Of a stretch of DNA of 64,000 nt, positions 40,101-49,032 are shown piece by piece. Source of the stretch: Caballeronia novacaledonica (GTDB lineage: Bacteria > Pseudomonadota > Gammaproteobacteria > Burkholderiales > Burkholderiaceae); contig NZ_OGTP01000003.1 of assembly GCF_900258035.1 (NCBI RefSeq), positions 124,001 to 188,000 on the forward strand. Direction: 5' to 3'. The stretch's first letter is position 1, and each line of letters starts with the position of its first letter. The notes beneath the pieces were generated by a model. It ran no database searches. It was not told where the DNA came from and worked only from the letters and a program-made list of their open reading frames with translations. The position numbers and the translations under genes were made by a program.

Positions 40101-40233
40101 TGCTCGATACATCGGGGAAAGCGTCGATCGGGAGGGAACGGAACGAATACCATCCCAGCCCGGCGAGCAAGGCGGCCGCCAGCATCACGAACAGGCGCTG
40201 CGAAAGCGCGAATTGAATAAGGCGGTTCAGCAT
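37123..40233 (-). CDS. czcA: CzcA-family heavy-metal RND pump
   Basis: This proton-driven inner-membrane pump exports metal ions across both membranes with CzcB and CzcC. The start at 40233 (MLNRLIQFALSQRLFVMLAA), with GGAGG 8 bases upstream, gives 1036 residues, the usual length. Twelve membrane segments and two large periplasmic loops are evident. The TM4 signature is AIALGMLVDAAVVVVEN. Zn/Co/Cd pumps have Asp-Phe-Gly at the start of this motif, while Ala here resembles CusA-like members. Neighbouring Ni/Co genes argue the other way, so specificity is open. Confidence 0.93.
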   Translation of the reverse strand: MLNRLIQFALSQRLFVMLAAALLAGLGWYSFRSLPIDAFPDVSSTQVKIIMKAPGMTPEEVETRIAAPIEVEMLGIPRQRMLRSVSKYGLVDVTVDFQDGTDVYWARQQVAERLGNIQADLPPGLSGGMAPITTPLGEMFMFTVEAPGMSLDERRSLLDWVIRPALRTVPGVADVNALGGTVRSFEIVPDAARLGALGLSTATLKRAIEANNRNDGSGRLGEGDEVLLVRAEGSIRTADDLRAIVISAENGTPVRLADVAQVREGSVTRYGVVTKDGKGEAVEGLVLGLAGANARQVVEGVTRKLDELQPTLPKGVAINVFYNRAALVDKAVGTVSKALLEATVLVLVLLGAFLGNARAAIAVALILPLSALWTFIAMRLVGMSANLMSLGGLAIALGMLVDAAVVVVENIVQHLSHDRAGGRLPRLHVILRAVSEVAAPVAAGVLIIVTVFLPLLTLQDLEGKFFVPVAMTIVFALTGSLILSLTVIPVLASYLLKNVPHTEPWLVRKLLALYEPLLKGAMERQRIVFAVSGAMLVIAALVYTLVGKTFLPTMDEGDLIVGIEKLPSVSLEETAALDLKIHQALMTKIPEITGVVARAGSDEIGLDPMGLNQTDTFLVLKPRDEWKLANKDELIEKVRGVLNEMPGISYSFTQPIDMRVSEMIIGVRGDLAIKVFGPDLKTLNELASQIEAVMKKVQGSQDVYTVENDGVQYLRVSVDRLAAGAHGLSVEDVQDSLRTQIEGQRAGTVIEGVRRIPILLRGPDRVRLSPAEFESLSVVTPKGYSVPLQAVAKLQRDAGPVKVDREMGSRYSVVIANVSGRDLVGFVEDAKAQVARDVKLPEGYRISWGGQFENQQRAASRLALVVPLALCFIFVILFSTFGSVRQALLVLSNIPFALVGGIVALWVTGEYLSVPASVGFIALLGIAVLNGVVLVSYFNQLRAEGHDLMTCVVDGARRRLRPVLMTASITAFGLIPLLFASGPGSEIQRPLAIVVIGGLITATALTLILLPILYLRFANPRAPKVNLSEVKEFKHG

Positions 40234-40234
40234 T

Positions 40235-41353
40235 TCATTCGCCTCCGCCCTTGCCAAGCCAGGCGGCCTTTAGCGCGATCACCGAAGTCACGGCGACATC
40301 CTGATCCGAGCGCAAGTTGCCAGTCACCTGAACTGCCTGTTCAGAGCTCGCCACTACGTTGACGGGCGTCGCCGAGAAGCCTTTGGGGCTTCGTACGAAG
40401 ACGTAAGCCTTGCCGTCCTGACGCGTGATGGCGGAGAGCGGAAGCGCCCAACCCTGCTGATCGGCGAACGGCACTTGTGCCTGCACGACTTCACCCGGGC
40501 GAAGCGATTGCGCGCCGCTGGTGACGCGCGCCCGCAGGGTCAGCATCTGGCCGTCTCCGACCAGCGCGCCGACCGACTGGGGCGCTGCGATGACATCGCG
40601 CCCGACGACACGAATCTCGCCCGCCTTAGGAGCGACACGGTTGGACGGAATCTGGATGTCCAGCCACAACTCTTTTGGATCGGCGATGCGTACGAGGCTG
40701 TCTGACTCCCTGACGCGCTGGCCCGGCTTTGCATCCACGCCGATCACGAGGCCATCGCTTTTCGCGCGGATGGCCAGGACATCGTCGATACGTCCGCCGT
40801 CCGCGGCGCGCGTGATCGCGGCGGGATCGACCCCGAGGAAGCGCAGTTCGGTCTGTGCCTGCCTCATGCGAGCGGCATCCATTCGTGCCGTGCTCTCGGC
40901 TTCCTGCACGCGTCGCTCGGCGATGATGCCTTCTTCGAACAGCGCCTTCTCGCGCGCTAGTGTCTTCTGGGACAAACGGGCCTTGTCCGTGGCCTCCAAA
41001 AGCCTGAGCTGACGTTCACCGTAATCGCGGCTGACAAGGCGAACCAGGACTTGCCCTTTCTTCACTGGCTCCTGCCCGCTGACCAGCAAGCGATCGACGA
41101 CGCCGTCAATCGGCGCGCTGACAACCTGCTCCTGGCTGGGAGGCAGGACGACCTTGGCGGGATAGGCAGCACCGTCGATCGGTGCGGGTTTCTTGAGGCG
41201 CTGTACTTTGACGCCCAAGGACTGCATCTGCGCGTGCGAAACTTCAAAATCCGCGGCGGGCGCCGTTGCTGCGTGACACGAGATAGCCTGCGCCGCAAAA
41301 AGCGCGCAGACGAGCGCGCGCGACCCGGCGCGCGATTGCCAAAGCAATTTCAT
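40235..41353 (-). CDS. czcB: CzcB-like membrane fusion protein
   Basis: This periplasmic adaptor links pump and outer-membrane channel. The 372-residue protein has a signal peptide (CALFAAQAISCHAATA) and a lipoyl-type domain (VVSAPIDGVVDRLLVSGQEP). A long helical hairpin (EATDKARLSQKTLAREKALF) and beta-barrel segments (WLDIQIPSNRVAPKAGEIRV) complete the core. It lacks the C-terminal metal-binding extension of some CusB or CzcB proteins. Its stop lies 2 bases from the czcA start. Confidence 0.92.
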   Translation of the reverse strand: MKLLWQSRAGSRALVCALFAAQAISCHAATAPAADFEVSHAQMQSLGVKVQRLKKPAPIDGAAYPAKVVLPPSQEQVVSAPIDGVVDRLLVSGQEPVKKGQVLVRLVSRDYGERQLRLLEATDKARLSQKTLAREKALFEEGIIAERRVQEAESTARMDAARMRQAQTELRFLGVDPAAITRAADGGRIDDVLAIRAKSDGLVIGVDAKPGQRVRESDSLVRIADPKELWLDIQIPSNRVAPKAGEIRVVGRDVIAAPQSVGALVGDGQMLTLRARVTSGAQSLRPGEVVQAQVPFADQQGWALPLSAITRQDGKAYVFVRSPKGFSATPVNVVASSEQAVQVTGNLRSDQDVAVTSVIALKAAWLGKGGGE

Positions 41354-41425
41354 GAGAACTCCGTTAGCTACCGGCCCAACAAGGGCGGTATTAAATGGGC
41401 GTCAGGGCATGACGCCTGCGAGTGC

Positions 41426-41875
41426 TTAGCTAACGAAGAAGGGAGGTGCGCGCCCGACGGGCCGCCAGTGTCTGGGAGTGGGTCGAACGATCAGACCGGA
41501 TAGCGCACGCCAGGTCCTGCGCCCGGTGACGAGCCATGCAGCGCGCAAAGCCAGCGCGAGCAGCACTGCGATGGCCAGCACTGACTGAGAGTCAGACGCC
41601 GGCCTCTCGGTCGGCTCGGCAACGACAAGGGAATGACTGAAGCTCGAAGCTTCTTCTGCATGCATATGACGAGCCGCCGAGGCTGCCGGCTTCGCCGGAG
41701 CGCTGACCCAGCCCGACGGGCTACTCGTGCCGGAATTCGGACCATTGTGACCATGACCATGGAGCGGGGAACTCATCAGGTCCAGAGCAAGCAACACCAT
41801 GACGACCCATCGAACAAAGGGCGATCGTGCGGCAGACCAGCCTGCGACAGACCTTGTTCGTTGAGAAAGCTTCAT
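41426..41875 (-). CDS. CzcI-like small periplasmic/membrane protein
   Basis: The 149-residue product begins MKLSQRTRSVAGWSAARSPF, has a hydrophobic segment (WVVMVLLALDLMSSPLHG), a short His-containing part (HGHGHNG), and a second hydrophobic stretch (SVLAIAVLLALALRAAWL). Position as the first gene before czcB and the His cluster match CzcI-like leaders of czc operons. Similarity is by context and pattern only. It would be under the promoter in the following divergent region. Confidence 0.55.
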   Translation of the reverse strand: MKLSQRTRSVAGWSAARSPFVRWVVMVLLALDLMSSPLHGHGHNGPNSGTSSPSGWVSAPAKPAASAARHMHAEEASSFSHSLVVAEPTERPASDSQSVLAIAVLLALALRAAWLVTGRRTWRALSGLIVRPTPRHWRPVGRAPPFFVS

Positions 41876-42196
41876 TCTTGGGTATCGGTGCTTGGTTGCG
41901 AATCTGGATGAGGCTCGGACCTTTGGCGCAGCCTTACATATCCCCTGCGGGAGGATGTGATTCTAGTGTAACGCTTTTGTAATGTCAACGAAAGTTGAGT
42001 CCATCACAAGAATCGTCGTGCAGCAAAGATCGTCCGAAATGCATCTCCGGTCACAATCTCATCCTATCCTCCCAGACAGGTTAGACTTATTAACTAGAGC
42101 GTAGCGGATATACAGCCGTACAGGCCGCAGTCATCGCGGGCGAGTCGCGCTGGGAACTGACATCCCTGCGTCGCGACGCAAAATCTGGAGCAACAC
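41876..42196. promoter_or_regulatory. Divergent control region between czcI-BAC and the MFS-hisD pair
   Basis: This 321-base gap has two kinds of candidate sites. Direct TGTAA repeats 11 bases apart (41967 and 41978, TGTAACGCTTTTGTAAT) suit an OmpR-family regulator reading toward czcI. Two G/C-tract sites, TATCCCCTGCGGGAGGATG (about 41939-41957) and CATCCTATCCTCCCAGACAG (about 42062-42081), resemble the RcnR-type sites before rcnA and the CDF gene. The two families together suggest shared Ni/Co and two-component control. Confidence 0.5.
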
Positions 42197-43534
42197 GTGC
42201 TAGACGTTTTATCGAACCGGACATACCGGCATCTCTTCCTCGCGCAAATCATCGCGCTCGTCGGTACCGGGCTGGCGACAGTAGCGCTCGGCCTGCTCGC
42301 CTACAACCTCGCAGGCTCTCAGGCCGGAAGCGTCCTGGGCACGGCGCTCGCCATCAAAATGGTGGCGTATGTCGTCATTGCACCGATCGTCGGTGCATTT
42401 GCTAATCGCTTGCCGCGTCGAGCGTTTCTCGTCGCCATGGATCTCGTGCGCGCGGCCGTGGCCGTCTCGCTGCCCTTCGTGACCCAGGCTTGGCAAATCT
42501 ACATTCTCATCTTCGTTTTGCAATCAGCCTCGGCTGCATTCACGCCGACGTTCCAGGCGACCATTCCTGACGTATTGCCCGACGAGAAGGATTACACGCG
42601 TGCGCTCTCGCTGTCCCGGCTTGCCTACGACATGGAGAGTCTTGTCAGCCCCATGCTGGCAGCTGCCTTGCTGACGGTGATCAGCTTTCATTGGCTGTTC
42701 GGCGGTACGGTCATCGGCTTTCTGTGCTCGGCGGCGCTCGTGGTGTCCGTGCGGATCCCGCAATCGCGTGCGGTCGAGATTGCAAGTGGCATCTATGCGA
42801 AAACGTTCCGCGGCATTTCTATCTATCTGCGCACGCCGCGCCTGCTGGGTCTGCTTGGACTGAATCTTTCCGCCGCAGCGGCCAGTTCCATGGTGATCGT
42901 CAATACCGTGGTCTATGTGGAAAACAAGCTCGGACGGCCGAGCTCCGACGTGCCGTTCGCTCTCGCTGCATTCGGTTTCGGATCGATGCTGATGGCGCTT
43001 CTGCTACCCCGGCTGCTGGATCAGCGTCCGGACCGCCCCGCCATGCTCTTCGGTTCTTCCCTAATGGCCGTGGCTCTCTGCGCCGGATCGATCCTCTCGG
43101 CAATCGGCGGCCCCAGCGAATGGCCCGCGTTCCTCGTGACCTGGTTCGTCATTGGACTGGGCTACTCGATGACTCTGACGCCAAGTGGCCGCCTGCTGCG
43201 GCGCTCGGCTTCCGCTTCCGACCGCCCTGCGGTATTCGCCGCGCAATTCTCGCTGTCTCATGTCTGCTGGCTGATTGCGTATCCGATCGCGGGCTTCGTT
43301 GGCGCGAAGATCGGCATGCCGTTGACGTTCGTCGTGCTCGCCTTGCTCACAGCGGTGGGCGTCGGCGTCGCATGGTGGTTGTGGCCGGCCAACGATCCGG
43401 ACATCGTCGAGCACACGCACGCGGAGACGGAAGATGACGAACATTTCGCTTCGGGGCAAAAAACGGGAGCGACGGAACACGCACACGCGTTCAATATCGA
43501 CGACAAGCATCCGAAGTGGCCGCGAAGCAAATGA
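42197..43534 (+). CDS. NreB-like MFS metal exporter with His-rich tail
   Basis: The 445-residue major facilitator has twelve membrane segments. It begins with GTG (GGAG 7 bases upstream; (M)[20 protein letters not shown]) and has the MFS motif region [10 protein letters not shown]. The C terminus is His/Asp-rich ([19 protein letters not shown] and [12 protein letters not shown]), as in the nickel exporter NreB of Cupriavidus. It therefore probably exports nickel. It lies 25 bases before hisD, in the same transcript, and diverges from the czc operon. Confidence 0.85.
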   Translation: MLDVLSNRTYRHLFLAQIIALVGTGLATVALGLLAYNLAGSQAGSVLGTALAIKMVAYVVIAPIVGAFANRLPRRAFLVAMDLVRAAVAVSLPFVTQAWQIYILIFVLQSASAAFTPTFQATIPDVLPDEKDYTRALSLSRLAYDMESLVSPMLAAALLTVISFHWLFGGTVIGFLCSAALVVSVRIPQSRAVEIASGIYAKTFRGISIYLRTPRLLGLLGLNLSAAAASSMVIVNTVVYVENKLGRPSSDVPFALAAFGFGSMLMALLLPRLLDQRPDRPAMLFGSSLMAVALCAGSILSAIGGPSEWPAFLVTWFVIGLGYSMTLTPSGRLLRRSASASDRPAVFAAQFSLSHVCWLIAYPIAGFVGAKIGMPLTFVVLALLTAVGVGVAWWLWPANDPDIVEHTHAETEDDEHFASGQKTGATEHAHAFNIDDKHPKWPRSK

Positions 43535-43559
43535 AGACACGAGCACTGGAGGTTCTGCA

Positions 43560-44891
43560 ATGACCGATACGCCTGGTCCTCTGCGCCTGTCGACCCGGGA
43601 CGCTGGTTTCGAGGACGCCTTTCACGCCCGACTGCACTGGTCTGCCGCCACGGATCGCGCTATCGAAGCGGCGGTCGCCGATATTCTCTCGGACGTGCAA
43701 GCACGCGGCGATGAAGCCGTTCTTGAATACACGTGTCGTTTCGATGGCTTCACGCCTGCGACGATGATTGACCTTGAGGTGAGCCAGCGGGATATGAAAC
43801 TCGCCTTCGACCAGCTTCCGGGGCAGCAAGATGCGCTGGAGAAAGCGGCGCATCGCATCAGGACTTATCACGAAGCGCAGAAGCGGGCGTGCGGCCAAGG
43901 CTGGAGCATTCGAGACGAAAACGGCAGTCTGTTGGGACAGAAGGTGACGCCGTTGGATCGTGTTGGCATCTATGTTCCCGGCGGACGTGCCGCCTATCCC
44001 TCCAGTGTTTTGATGAACGCGATACCGGCGCACGTCGCGGGCGTCGAGGAAATCGTGATGGTCGTCCCCACGCCGAAGGGCGAGCGCAACGCGCTGGTGC
44101 TGGCCGCCGCTTACGTCGCGGGGGTAAATCGCGTATTGACGATCGGCGGTGCACAAGCGATTGCCGCGCTTGCTTATGGCACGGCCTCGCTGCCGGCGGT
44201 CGACAAGATCACAGGGCCCGGAAACGCTTATGTCGCGGCGGCAAAACGTCGTGTGTTTGGAACCGTGGGTATCGACATGATTGCCGGGCCGAGCGAAATT
44301 TTAGTGCTCGCCGACGGAACCACACCGCCCGATTGGGTAGCGATGGACCTGTTCTCGCAGGCCGAGCATGATGAACTCGCGCAGAGCATCCTGCTTTGTC
44401 CGGATGCCGCGTATCTCGACATGGTGCAAGCGGAAATGGCGCGCCTGCTGCCTTCCATGCCGCGCCGGGAGATCATCCTCGCCTCGTTGAACAACCGCGG
44501 TGCGCTGATCCTCACCCGAGACATGGAAGAGGCGTGTGCGCTCAGCAATCGGGTAGCACCCGAACACCTCGAGATTGCCAGTCACGACCCGGGTCGATGG
44601 GAACCCCTGTTGAAGCATGCGGGAGCGATCTTCCTCGGCGCATGGACGAGCGAAAGCCTCGGTGACTATTGCGCAGGACCCAATCACGTCCTGCCGACGC
44701 AGCGCACGTCGCGATTCTCCAGTCCGCTCGGGGTCTACGACTTTCAAAAACGAAGCAGCATCATCGAGGTGAGCCAGACAGGCGCGCAAGCCTTGGGAGA
44801 AATCGCATCGGTGCTTGCGGAAGGCGAGGGTCTACGAGCGCACGCCTGCGCCGCACGGATGCGCATGAGAGTTTCCGCTCCGAAGAGCTGA
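43560..44891 (+). CDS. hisD: Histidinol dehydrogenase, coupled to the nickel exporter
   Basis: HisD catalyses the last two oxidations of histidine synthesis, using Zn and NAD. The ATG at 43560 with GGAGG 8 bases upstream gives 443 residues. Conserved segments are [53 protein letters not shown], the Zn/active-site region [16 protein letters not shown], and APEHLEI. No other his genes are near, so this is likely an accessory copy next to a nickel exporter rather than the biosynthetic operon gene. Confidence 0.93.
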   Translation: MTDTPGPLRLSTRDAGFEDAFHARLHWSAATDRAIEAAVADILSDVQARGDEAVLEYTCRFDGFTPATMIDLEVSQRDMKLAFDQLPGQQDALEKAAHRIRTYHEAQKRACGQGWSIRDENGSLLGQKVTPLDRVGIYVPGGRAAYPSSVLMNAIPAHVAGVEEIVMVVPTPKGERNALVLAAAYVAGVNRVLTIGGAQAIAALAYGTASLPAVDKITGPGNAYVAAAKRRVFGTVGIDMIAGPSEILVLADGTTPPDWVAMDLFSQAEHDELAQSILLCPDAAYLDMVQAEMARLLPSMPRREIILASLNNRGALILTRDMEEACALSNRVAPEHLEIASHDPGRWEPLLKHAGAIFLGAWTSESLGDYCAGPNHVLPTQRTSRFSSPLGVYDFQKRSSIIEVSQTGAQALGEIASVLAEGEGLRAHACAARMRMRVSAPKS

Positions 44892-45113
44892 GCTACGACG
44901 TTCGCATGGCACGGCGGGCTTGACTTCGATGGGCATCGATCTTGGACCACATTTGTCGGTGCGCCACGAGGACATCGACACTGTGCCTCGCATTGCGCTT
45001 GAGCGCCGGAAATCTGAGCTCGACAGGACGGCGAACAGCTCGCACCTTCAACCGCTGTAGCGTACTGCTGAGCAGATCGCGAAGTGATCAGAAAATACGC
45101 GTTGGCGCTTGTT
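44892..45113. other. Gap after hisD
   Basis: No convincing gene. A minus-strand frame without a start codon (RFPALKRNARHSVDVLVAHR) is open here but has no ribosome signal. It may be the remains of a small ORF. Confidence 0.3.
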
Positions 45114-45404
45114 TCACAAACCCTGATCAGTGGGCGAGAACGTCGCAACAACTGTCTCGTCTCGACGCGCGGCAGCATCTAGCGCCGCTTTTTGCTCCAG
45201 CAACTTTCTCCTTGTGCGACGCGCCTTCATTTCAAGCATTGCTGAAGTTGCAATGCATCCACCATGCACAAGGACTGCGACTCCAAGTATGCAAACGAAT
45301 AATTTTGCTGCGGAAGATATGCCGGTCCACTGCAGGCGTGCATAGATAGCCCACAGGGAGGCAACGATGAAAACTGCAATGTCCGCAATCAGAACGCCGG
45401 TCAT
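45114..45404 (-). CDS. Small two-helix membrane protein, hypothetical
   Basis: This 96-residue ORF has two predicted membrane helices (VLIADIAVFIVASLWAIYA and LFVCILGVAVLVHGGCIA) and a basic C-terminal region (RRTRRKLLEQKAALDAAARR). A GAGG lies 4 bases before the ATG. I do not recognise it. It stands alone between hisD and the ZIP transporter gene. Confidence 0.5.
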   Translation of the reverse strand: MTGVLIADIAVFIVASLWAIYARLQWTGISSAAKLFVCILGVAVLVHGGCIATSAMLEMKARRTRRKLLEQKAALDAAARRDETVVATFSPTDQGL

Positions 45405-45667
45405 CTTGCCTCGAACCTGCCGCAGAGCCTGCCGGGATCATGCTCTGCGAGCGCTGCGGCAAGTTCGCGCTGCATGTATTCCCATTCCGGGAACGTGGAT
45501 CGCAATATAGCTCAGACTTATCTGGCTTGGTGAACGATCTCTGCATATGGATGCAGGATCCCGGCGGACTGCCGCCACGTTGTCACAGTTTGAGGCCATG
45601 CGACCCGGTCAGGTGCTGACCGGCAGATATCCGGGCGTACATGTGCCCCAGCATTGAGGGAGTAGTT

Positions 45668-46384
45668 ATGGAAGCAAAGGCCTTGGTCATCATGTTAATC
45701 CCGTCCGCGGCTGTGATCTCGGCAGGCTTGCTTGGCGCGACGCGATCGCTATCGAACTTGTGGCGTAGCGCGGTTCAGCACTTCGCAGCCGGCGTTGTCT
45801 TCGCGGCCATTGCGACTGAGATCATTCCTGACGTGATGCGTGCCGGAACCCCCGGTTCGGCGCTCGCTGGCTTCGCAGCCGGCGTCGCTGCCATGTTTGC
45901 GATGCGCTGGCTGGCGGATCGACTCGAGGCAAAAGATAGCGGCACCGCTATACTGCCGCTCGGCTTTCTGGCTGCGGTATCAATCGACTGCGTGATCGAT
46001 GGGGTCGTGATCGGCACCGGCTTCGCGGTCGGTGCCCGACAAGGCGTGCTGGTCGCGGCATCGCTCGCACTGGAGATGTTCTTTCTTGGCCTAGCGACCG
46101 CGAACACGATGCGTGGCGGCGGCACCGGCGTTGCCACGGTCGTTGCGACCTGTATCGGCCTTGCGCTGATCCTCGGCCTGTCGGCCGTAGTCGGCCTCAC
46201 CCTGCTGGCAGGCGCGCCCGCAGCAATTCTCACGACCCTGCTCGCATTCGGCTCGGCGGCTCTACTCTACCTGGTCACGGAGGAGTTACTCATCCGGGCG
46301 CATGATTTGGGCGAGACGCGCCTCGTGACTTCGCTCTTCTTTCTCGGTTTCATGGCCGTCTTCGCGGCAGAACTCCTTTCGTGA
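45668..46384 (+). CDS. ZIP-family metal transporter
   Basis: This ZIP permease (zinc or other divalent cation) has 238 residues with eight predicted membrane segments. The start at 45668 follows AGGGAG. A central DCVIDGVVIGTGFAVGARQG and LALEMFFLGLATANTMRG correspond to the conserved TM4-TM5 metal-binding helices. In bacterial ZIPs these usually bear His/Glu ligands; here Asp/Glu are seen but His is sparse, so substrate and direction are uncertain. It likely balances the exporters nearby. Confidence 0.75.
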   Translation: MEAKALVIMLIPSAAVISAGLLGATRSLSNLWRSAVQHFAAGVVFAAIATEIIPDVMRAGTPGSALAGFAAGVAAMFAMRWLADRLEAKDSGTAILPLGFLAAVSIDCVIDGVVIGTGFAVGARQGVLVAASLALEMFFLGLATANTMRGGGTGVATVVATCIGLALILGLSAVVGLTLLAGAPAAILTTLLAFGSAALLYLVTEELLIRAHDLGETRLVTSLFFLGFMAVFAAELLS

Positions 46385-46997
46385 GTTGCGATCTGTTGGC
46401 GGACAAGTCTGCTTCGTTGGAAGCTGCCCAACAGCTACGAATCTGGCTGCTTATTGCGGCGGGCGGCCCCGCGTTCCAGAGTAAAAGCCACACCCGCGTC
46501 GGTAGGTCTTCCCGTCGATAAACCGCCGCAATTCAACCCGTCGGCTCCCGTTCGGGCAGTCTCACGCCTCCGTCAATGAACACTGATCGCGGCTCAATCT
46601 TGATCGGCGCGTGCCATAAAACTCACTCCGATCACGATTGCTTTCTTCGGCGTGAGGTTGGACAGTCCGTTGACAAGGGCGGAGCAGCCGTTTGAGTGTC
46701 CGCGCGCATGCGCCGGCGAGCGGCAGAAACTGGCCGATCAGGGTCCGATGCTGACCGGCGCAACTCGACCCATAAGGGACCCTCGAACGCTTTATGCCCC
46801 GCGTCCGAAAAATCAAGTGAAACAGTCATTCGCGGAATCAAGCGAGCCAACGGTCCCTTGGCGAGCGTGGAATGTGTTCAGGCAATTCTCGTAGCCTGAT
46901 ACTGGCTGCACGCCCCCCGCCAGGGGTGGGGAAGATCTTGTGTCAATCGGGTCTACTTTTGGGTATGAGCGATTCGTTCGCCTGACGGAGACTAGGC
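46385..46997. other. Long non-coding stretch
   Basis: In these 613 bases I see only short overlapping frames without ribosome sites. A minus-strand frame at 46632-46850 reads LDFSDAGHKAFEGPLWVELR, which looks protein-like but is followed by low-complexity Arg-rich sequence. It may be a decayed gene end. The ribosome site of the next gene (GGAG before 46998) is at the right edge. Confidence 0.4.
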
Positions 46998-47972
46998 ATG
47001 AAGACAAGAATCACCGAACTGCTCGGGGTCCAATACCCGATTGTCGAAGGCGGCATGCAGTGGGTAGGACGCGCGGAACTGGCGGCAGCCGTCTCCAACG
47101 CGGGCGCCTTTGGCATGGTGACGGCGCGCAGCCTTCCGACGCCGGAGGACCTGCTCAAGGAGGTTCACCGGACTCGCGAGTTGACCGACAAGCCATTTGG
47201 CATCAACCTCACCCTCTCGCTAATGGCGCATGACGTGTCCTACGACGGCTGGCTGGACGCGATCATCGAGAGTGGCGTGAGAGTGGTGGAGACCGCGGGT
47301 AACAAACCGCATTTAGTGATCGACCGACTCAAGTCGCACGGGATCAGGATCATTCACAAGTGCACTTCGGTGCGCCACGCGCTGTCGGCCGAACAGGCTG
47401 GTGTGGATGTGATTTCGATCGATGCATTCGAAGCCGCCGGCCATCCAGGCGAAGACGACGTGCCCGGCATGGTTTTGATCCCGGCCGCACGGCGCAAGCT
47501 CAAAATTCCGATGCTCGCGTCAGGCGGGATCGCCGATGGAAGAAGCATGGCAGCAGCATTGGCGCTTGGCGCCGACGGAGTGAATATAGGGACCCGCTTC
47601 ATGCTCACGCGCGAAAGCGCAATTCATGAGAACGTGAAGCAGACACTCGTCGCGGCCAGTGAACTCGACACGACGCTGATCAAGCGCACCCTCAAGCGGA
47701 CCGCGCGCTTCTATGCGAATGTGGTGTCTGAGGAGATTGTCGCGCTCGAACGCCGGCCGGGAGGTGCGACCTATGACGATCTGAAAGATCTGTTGTCTGG
47801 CAACCGGGGTAACCAAGCGCTGGCAGCGGGCAACATCGATGGTGGACTGATCTGCGCCAGTCAGGTGATCGGCTTGATCGACGACATTCCCAATTGTGCC
47901 GAGTTGGTTTCGCGTATGGTTGCCGATTGCCGCGCCAGCCTTGAAGATGGACTGCGCACTTTCCGCAGCTAG
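46998..47972 (+). CDS. Nitronate monooxygenase family flavoprotein
   Basis: This 324-residue TIM-barrel FMN enzyme of the 2-nitropropane dioxygenase family begins ITELLGVQYPIVEGGMQWVG. It has the flavin/phosphate segments AFEAAGHPGEDD and MLASGGIADGRSMAAALALG, followed by GADGVNIGTRFMLT. Substrates of this family include nitronates such as propionate-3-nitronate; the exact one is unknown. GGAG precedes the ATG by 9 bases. It stands as a single-gene unit. Confidence 0.88.
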   Translation: MKTRITELLGVQYPIVEGGMQWVGRAELAAAVSNAGAFGMVTARSLPTPEDLLKEVHRTRELTDKPFGINLTLSLMAHDVSYDGWLDAIIESGVRVVETAGNKPHLVIDRLKSHGIRIIHKCTSVRHALSAEQAGVDVISIDAFEAAGHPGEDDVPGMVLIPAARRKLKIPMLASGGIADGRSMAAALALGADGVNIGTRFMLTRESAIHENVKQTLVAASELDTTLIKRTLKRTARFYANVVSEEIVALERRPGGATYDDLKDLLSGNRGNQALAAGNIDGGLICASQVIGLIDDIPNCAELVSRMVADCRASLEDGLRTFRS

Positions 47973-48111
47973 TAACCGTAGGTGACCTACGGTCGCGCCG
48001 CAAGCTGTCGCGATCGTCCTTTTTATGGCGGCGGATTCAACCGGTCGATGCAACACAATGACCGCTCCGGCATTTAAGACGACCGCCATGCTTTTAGCGG
48101 CAGCCTCTTGC

Positions 48112-48405
48112 TCAGTTGAAGTCGGACGCATGTAGCACAATTCGGCTGCCATCTGCGCGCCGTAGCTTTCCTTCCGCTATCTCGGCGATGCGAGACTGGT
48201 TTAATTCGAAAGCTAACAGCAATTCGTCGCGTTGCTGACTGCACGTTCCGAAGCCACGACAGGCTGCATCGAACGAGAGCGTGAATGCCACGTAGCCTCG
48301 GTGCAGACAAAAGGCAGAAAACAGAACGCCGTCCTGAGGCGAGAAGATCGGAGGGGTGAACCTAACACTGTCCGACGAACCGGACTCAACAATTTCCGCA
48401 GCCAT
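48112..48405 (-). CDS. DUF1488 family protein
   Basis: This 97-residue protein starts at 48405 after GGAGGGATCT (MAAEIVESGSSDSVRFTPPI). The DUF1488 pattern is visible: FSPQDGVLFSAF early, the DELLLAFELNQSRIAEIAEG helix, and KLRRADGSRIVLHASDF at the end. Burkholderiaceae have many copies of this family with no assigned role. It is alone between accessory genes. Confidence 0.8.
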   Translation of the reverse strand: MAAEIVESGSSDSVRFTPPIFSPQDGVLFSAFCLHRGYVAFTLSFDAACRGFGTCSQQRDELLLAFELNQSRIAEIAEGKLRRADGSRIVLHASDFN

Positions 48406-48767
48406 AGATCCCTCCAAATTCATCTGAAGACTCGCTCGTCACGACCCGCTCAGAGCGCGCGGCCCCATATTAGCTTGAACGCTGAAGCAAAAAGGATCTT
48501 GCAGGCGGGCCTTGCGGCTCACCGAGCACCGAACGCCGGGTAACGCGCTGGGAGCACGAAGGATTGCTCGATGAGATGCAGGTCCGGCTTGATCTCGCCC
48601 CGGACATGATGCGTGCCTGGGCGACTGAAGTCCAGTTCAACACGATTTTCGTGCGCACAACGGTCCCTTGCCTTTGAGATGAACCCGCCCCGTAATACGT
48701 GCTGAATGTCGGCCATCGGTGTAACGGGCATCCTTCGGATTGCCTGTTCACCACCGGAGAGAACGAA
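48406..48767. other. Gap with weak coding signal
   Basis: The only candidate is a 70-codon minus-strand frame, 48519-48731 (GGFISKARDRCAHENRVELD ... PDLHLIEQSFVLPARYPAFG). It looks protein-like but lacks a well-placed ribosome site and a known family. The region adjoins IS debris and is probably a rearranged remnant. Confidence 0.3.
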
Positions 48768-48905
48768 ATGGCTGAGGAACTACCCTTGAATCTGGTTGCA
48801 ATTGATGTCGGTCGTTACTGGAATGCCGTGCTGATGGGACGGGCAAGAGGCAAGAAGCAGAGCTTCCGGATGGATAACAGGGCAGCAGACTTTGAGCGGC
48901 TGCCG
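48768..48905 (+). pseudogene. IS110-family transposase fragment (N terminus)
   Basis: ATG 48768 follows GGAG and reads MAEELPLNLVAIDVGRYWNA, then GKKQSFRMDNRAADFERL. This resembles the start of IS110/IS116 DEDD transposases (AIDVGKxxW). Similarity stops near 48905, where an IS66-type fragment begins on the other strand. The element is heavily truncated. Confidence 0.65.
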
Positions 48906-49032
48906 AGCTCAACACAGTGCTGGCGTGCAACCATCGAGAGCGACTGCCTGGCTCGAAACTCTCTCGCACTATCGTCAGCTTCTCTTCCGCTGACCACTGT
49001 CGCCGGCGCTCTGGCCCCGTCAACACTTCCAT
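48906..49032 (-). pseudogene. IS66-family tnpA (orfA) fragment
   Basis: On the minus strand from 49032: MEVLTGPERRRQWSAEEKLT, IVRESFEPG, then after a one-base shift SLSMVARQHCVE. This is the helix-turn-helix N terminus of IS66 TnpA (PERRRxWSAEEKLxIV...VARxHGV). It is frameshifted and truncated at the junction with the IS110 fragment. Confidence 0.8.
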
